Assembly: GCA_013698195.1 (NCBI GenBank)
Contig: JACCVK010000148.1
Coordinates: 1-6,605, forward strand
DNA from: Actinomycetota bacterium
Lineage (GTDB): Bacteria; Actinomycetota; Thermoleophilia; Gaiellales; Gaiellaceae
Direction of reading: 5' to 3'
Length of the DNA: 6,605 bases
Below are positions 5,286-6,605 of this stretch, one piece after another. Numbering within the stretch: position 1 is the first letter of the stretch; every line of letters starts with the position of its first letter. The notes under the pieces were generated by a model. It saw only the letters and a list, made by a program, of their open reading frames with translations, had not been told where the DNA came from and ran no database searches. The position numbers were made by a program, and so were the translations under genes.

Positions 5286-6188
5286 ATGAAACGCGTCGCG
5301 CTCGCGCTCTTTCTCGTGGTCGGAACAACTGCGCTCGCGGGGAGCCGCCCGCCGCCCGTCGAGACGAAGGTGGTGCCGACAGGAGAGGCGCCGTGCGGCG
5401 TGACGGCTCGTGCAGGACGCCTGTGGCTCGGCGTCTACGGGACCGGAAGGCTGCTCAGCATCGACGGCACGCGCGGCAGCGTCGAGTCGCGAACACGTGT
5501 CGGACGGTGGGCGTGCCGGGTCGCCGTCGGTCGAGCTGCGATCTGGGTGACGCGCGACCAGGCGGGCGAGCTCGTTCGGGTCGCGCGTGGATCAGGACGA
5601 CTCACGCGAGTCCCGGTAGGAGCCGCGCCGTTCGACATCGTCCTCGCTGCCGGATCCGTCTGGGTGACGAGCTTCGAAACCGGTGTGGTGGCCGAGCTCG
5701 ACGCAGGCTCGACGAAGCTACAGCGTGTCTACAAGGTCGGCCCGAACCCAGCCGGGATCACGAGTTGTCGTGGGCGTATCTGGGTCGGCCACGGACGCGA
5801 AGCGAGATGGCTGACCGCGATCGAGCCTCGAACGCACCGCGTTCGCCGAGTGGACGTAGACACCAACAATCCGGGCTGGCCGCGCTGCATCCGGAACGAG
5901 CTCTGGGTCACGACTTCGGATTCCGTGCTCCGGATCGACGCCGAAAGCGGCAACGTCCTCGACAGGCTGCGGCTCGGCGGAACCCCGGCCGAAGCCGCCG
6001 GCGCGCCCGACGGCCTCGTCTGGGTGACCGACAAGGAGCGCTCGCTCGTCCACCGCGTCGATCCGGCACGGGTCGAGCTCGTCGACTCGTTTGCCGCCGG
6101 AGCCGGAGCGTTCTCGCTAGTCCGCGTCGGCACGGCAATGTGGGTTACGAGCTTCGCAGGAGCGGACGTGCGGAGGTACTCGCCGTAG
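5286..6188 (+). CDS. Secreted seven-bladed beta-propeller protein (YVTN/Vgb-like)
   Basis: A 300-residue protein with a Sec signal peptide: MKR, hydrophobic core 4-18, likely cleavage after ALA (18). The mature part is built from ~40-residue repeats, each with a [LIVM]-W-[VL]-[TG] core. The tryptophans at 47, 87, 126, 166, 207, 246 and 286 mark seven blades, and the N-terminal strand near VETKVVPTG probably completes the last one. The pattern 'gIT...g.lWVt....l.rID..tg.V...v.vG' is that of YncE/YVTN and virginiamycin B lyase-like propellers. I see no conserved catalytic His/Glu cluster, so a binding or scaffold role outside the membrane is more likely than lyase activity. Four cysteines (37, 77, 161, 201) fall as two pairs in neighbouring blades. 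The ATG has a strong AGGAGG four bases upstream. The function is unknown, and the neighbouring DUF4389 gene gives little help. Confidence 0.85.
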   Translation: MKRVALALFLVVGTTALAGSRPPPVETKVVPTGEAPCGVTARAGRLWLGVYGTGRLLSIDGTRGSVESRTRVGRWACRVAVGRAAIWVTRDQAGELVRVARGSGRLTRVPVGAAPFDIVLAAGSVWVTSFETGVVAELDAGSTKLQRVYKVGPNPAGITSCRGRIWVGHGREARWLTAIEPRTHRVRRVDVDTNNPGWPRCIRNELWVTTSDSVLRIDAESGNVLDRLRLGGTPAEAAGAPDGLVWVTDKERSLVHRVDPARVELVDSFAAGAGAFSLVRVGTAMWVTSFAGADVRRYSP

Positions 6189-6207
6189 CTTCGTACAGAA
6201 TGGCGTC

Positions 6208-6605
6208 GTGGCCGTCCCGTCCAGCGAGCGCCCGATCCGGCTCCTCCTCACCGACGGAAGCCTCGAGCGGAGCCGGCTCAGGGTCTTCTTCAGACTCATC
6301 CTGGTCATTCCCCACGTCATCTGGCTCGTGCTCTGGGGGATCGCAACCTTCTTCGTGTCGTTCGTCCTCTGGCTGGCGGTGCTCATCAACCGGGAGGCGC
6401 CGCGCAGCCTGCATGACTTCGTCGCGGGCTATCTCCGCTATGCCACACACGTCGGTGCGTACATCCTGCTCGCCGCGGATCCGTATCCCGGGTTTCGAGG
6501 GAGGCCGGGCTACCCGGTCGACCTGGAGATCGATCCGCCTGTCGAGCAGAGCCGCTGGAGCGGGTTCTTCCGTCTCTTCCTCGCGCTGCCGGCGCTGATC
6601 CTCGC
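6208..6605 (+). CDS. DUF4389 family membrane protein, 5' part only
   Basis: The first 132 codons of a DUF4389 protein, cut by the right edge. The pattern is characteristic: PIRLLLTDG near the N-terminus (9-17), RVFFRLILVIPHVIW (25-39), a long hydrophobic stretch to ~60, SLHDFVAGYLRY (67-78), then AYILLAADPYPGF (84-96) and YPVDLEI (102-108). A second segment, SRWSGFFRLFLALPALIL (115-132), repeats the first helix (SRLRVFFRLILVIPHVIW, 22-39), so the protein probably contains two DUF4389 units. The function of the family is not known to me; members are small polytopic membrane proteins common in Actinobacteria. The GTG at 6208 is the only reasonable in-frame start. It lacks a Shine-Dalgarno, and CAGAAT (6196-6201) sits six bases before it, consistent with a leaderless transcript. 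It begins 19 bp after the propeller gene. Confidence 0.85.
   Translation, partial: MAVPSSERPIRLLLTDGSLERSRLRVFFRLILVIPHVIWLVLWGIATFFVSFVLWLAVLINREAPRSLHDFVAGYLRYATHVGAYILLAADPYPGFRGRPGYPVDLEIDPPVEQSRWSGFFRLFLALPALIL

Noticed and set aside
6200..6208. ATG at 6200 as the start of the DUF4389 gene
   Set aside because: It is in another frame; the DUF4389 frame begins at the GTG at 6208.
5393..6598. A 401-codon plus-strand frame spanning the propeller and DUF4389 genes
   Set aside because: Shifted frame over two real genes. It does not show the repeat or membrane patterns seen in the chosen frames.

Overview
The window is high-GC bacterial chromosome. Coding is dense, GTG starts and TGA stops are common, and there are long spurious open frames on the non-coding strands. 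The gene set (threonine ammonia-lyase, L31, a DUF1385 membrane protein, RF1, PrmC, Sua5/YrdC, plus an exported beta-propeller and a DUF4389 protein) fits an actinobacterial relative. A deep lineage such as Thermoleophilia is plausible, but this is an inference from gene content and order. Everything recognisable is chromosomal housekeeping or envelope material. I see no mobile element, CRISPR array, tRNA or rRNA.

Layout. From position 5234 leftwards, all genes lie on the minus strand and are tightly packed: PLP-dependent threonine ammonia-lyase, rpmE (overlapping it by ATGA), a DUF1385 membrane protein, two tandem OsmC-family peroxidase paralogues, then a 134-bp gap, prfA (RF1), prmC (overlapping by GTGA) and the first 74 codons of a Sua5/YrdC threonylcarbamoyl-AMP synthase, cut by the left edge. 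A 51-bp divergent gap (5235-5285) separates these from a plus-strand pair: a secreted seven-bladed beta-propeller (5286-6188) and a DUF4389 membrane protein cut by the right edge.

Function. prfA-prmC-sua5 is a translation-fidelity cluster. RF1 terminates at UAA/UAG, PrmC methylates the glutamine of its GGQ motif, and Sua5 starts t6A synthesis at tRNA position 37. rpmE adds a ribosomal protein. The OsmC pair adds organic-peroxide detoxification and sits between DUF1385 and prfA.

The most interesting stretch is the gap before prfA (2115-2248). Read on the minus strand it holds, in order, three tandem 13-bp repeats, a plausible promoter whose -35 overlaps the last repeat, a 20-codon small ORF beginning 7 nt after the -10 (so possibly leaderless), and an ATGA overlap joining that ORF to prfA. 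Inside the small ORF are three segments that can form two mutually exclusive hairpins, one ending on the prfA start codon. This looks like a coupled-translation or attenuation leader for RF1. The elements are visible in the sequence; the regulatory role is inference.
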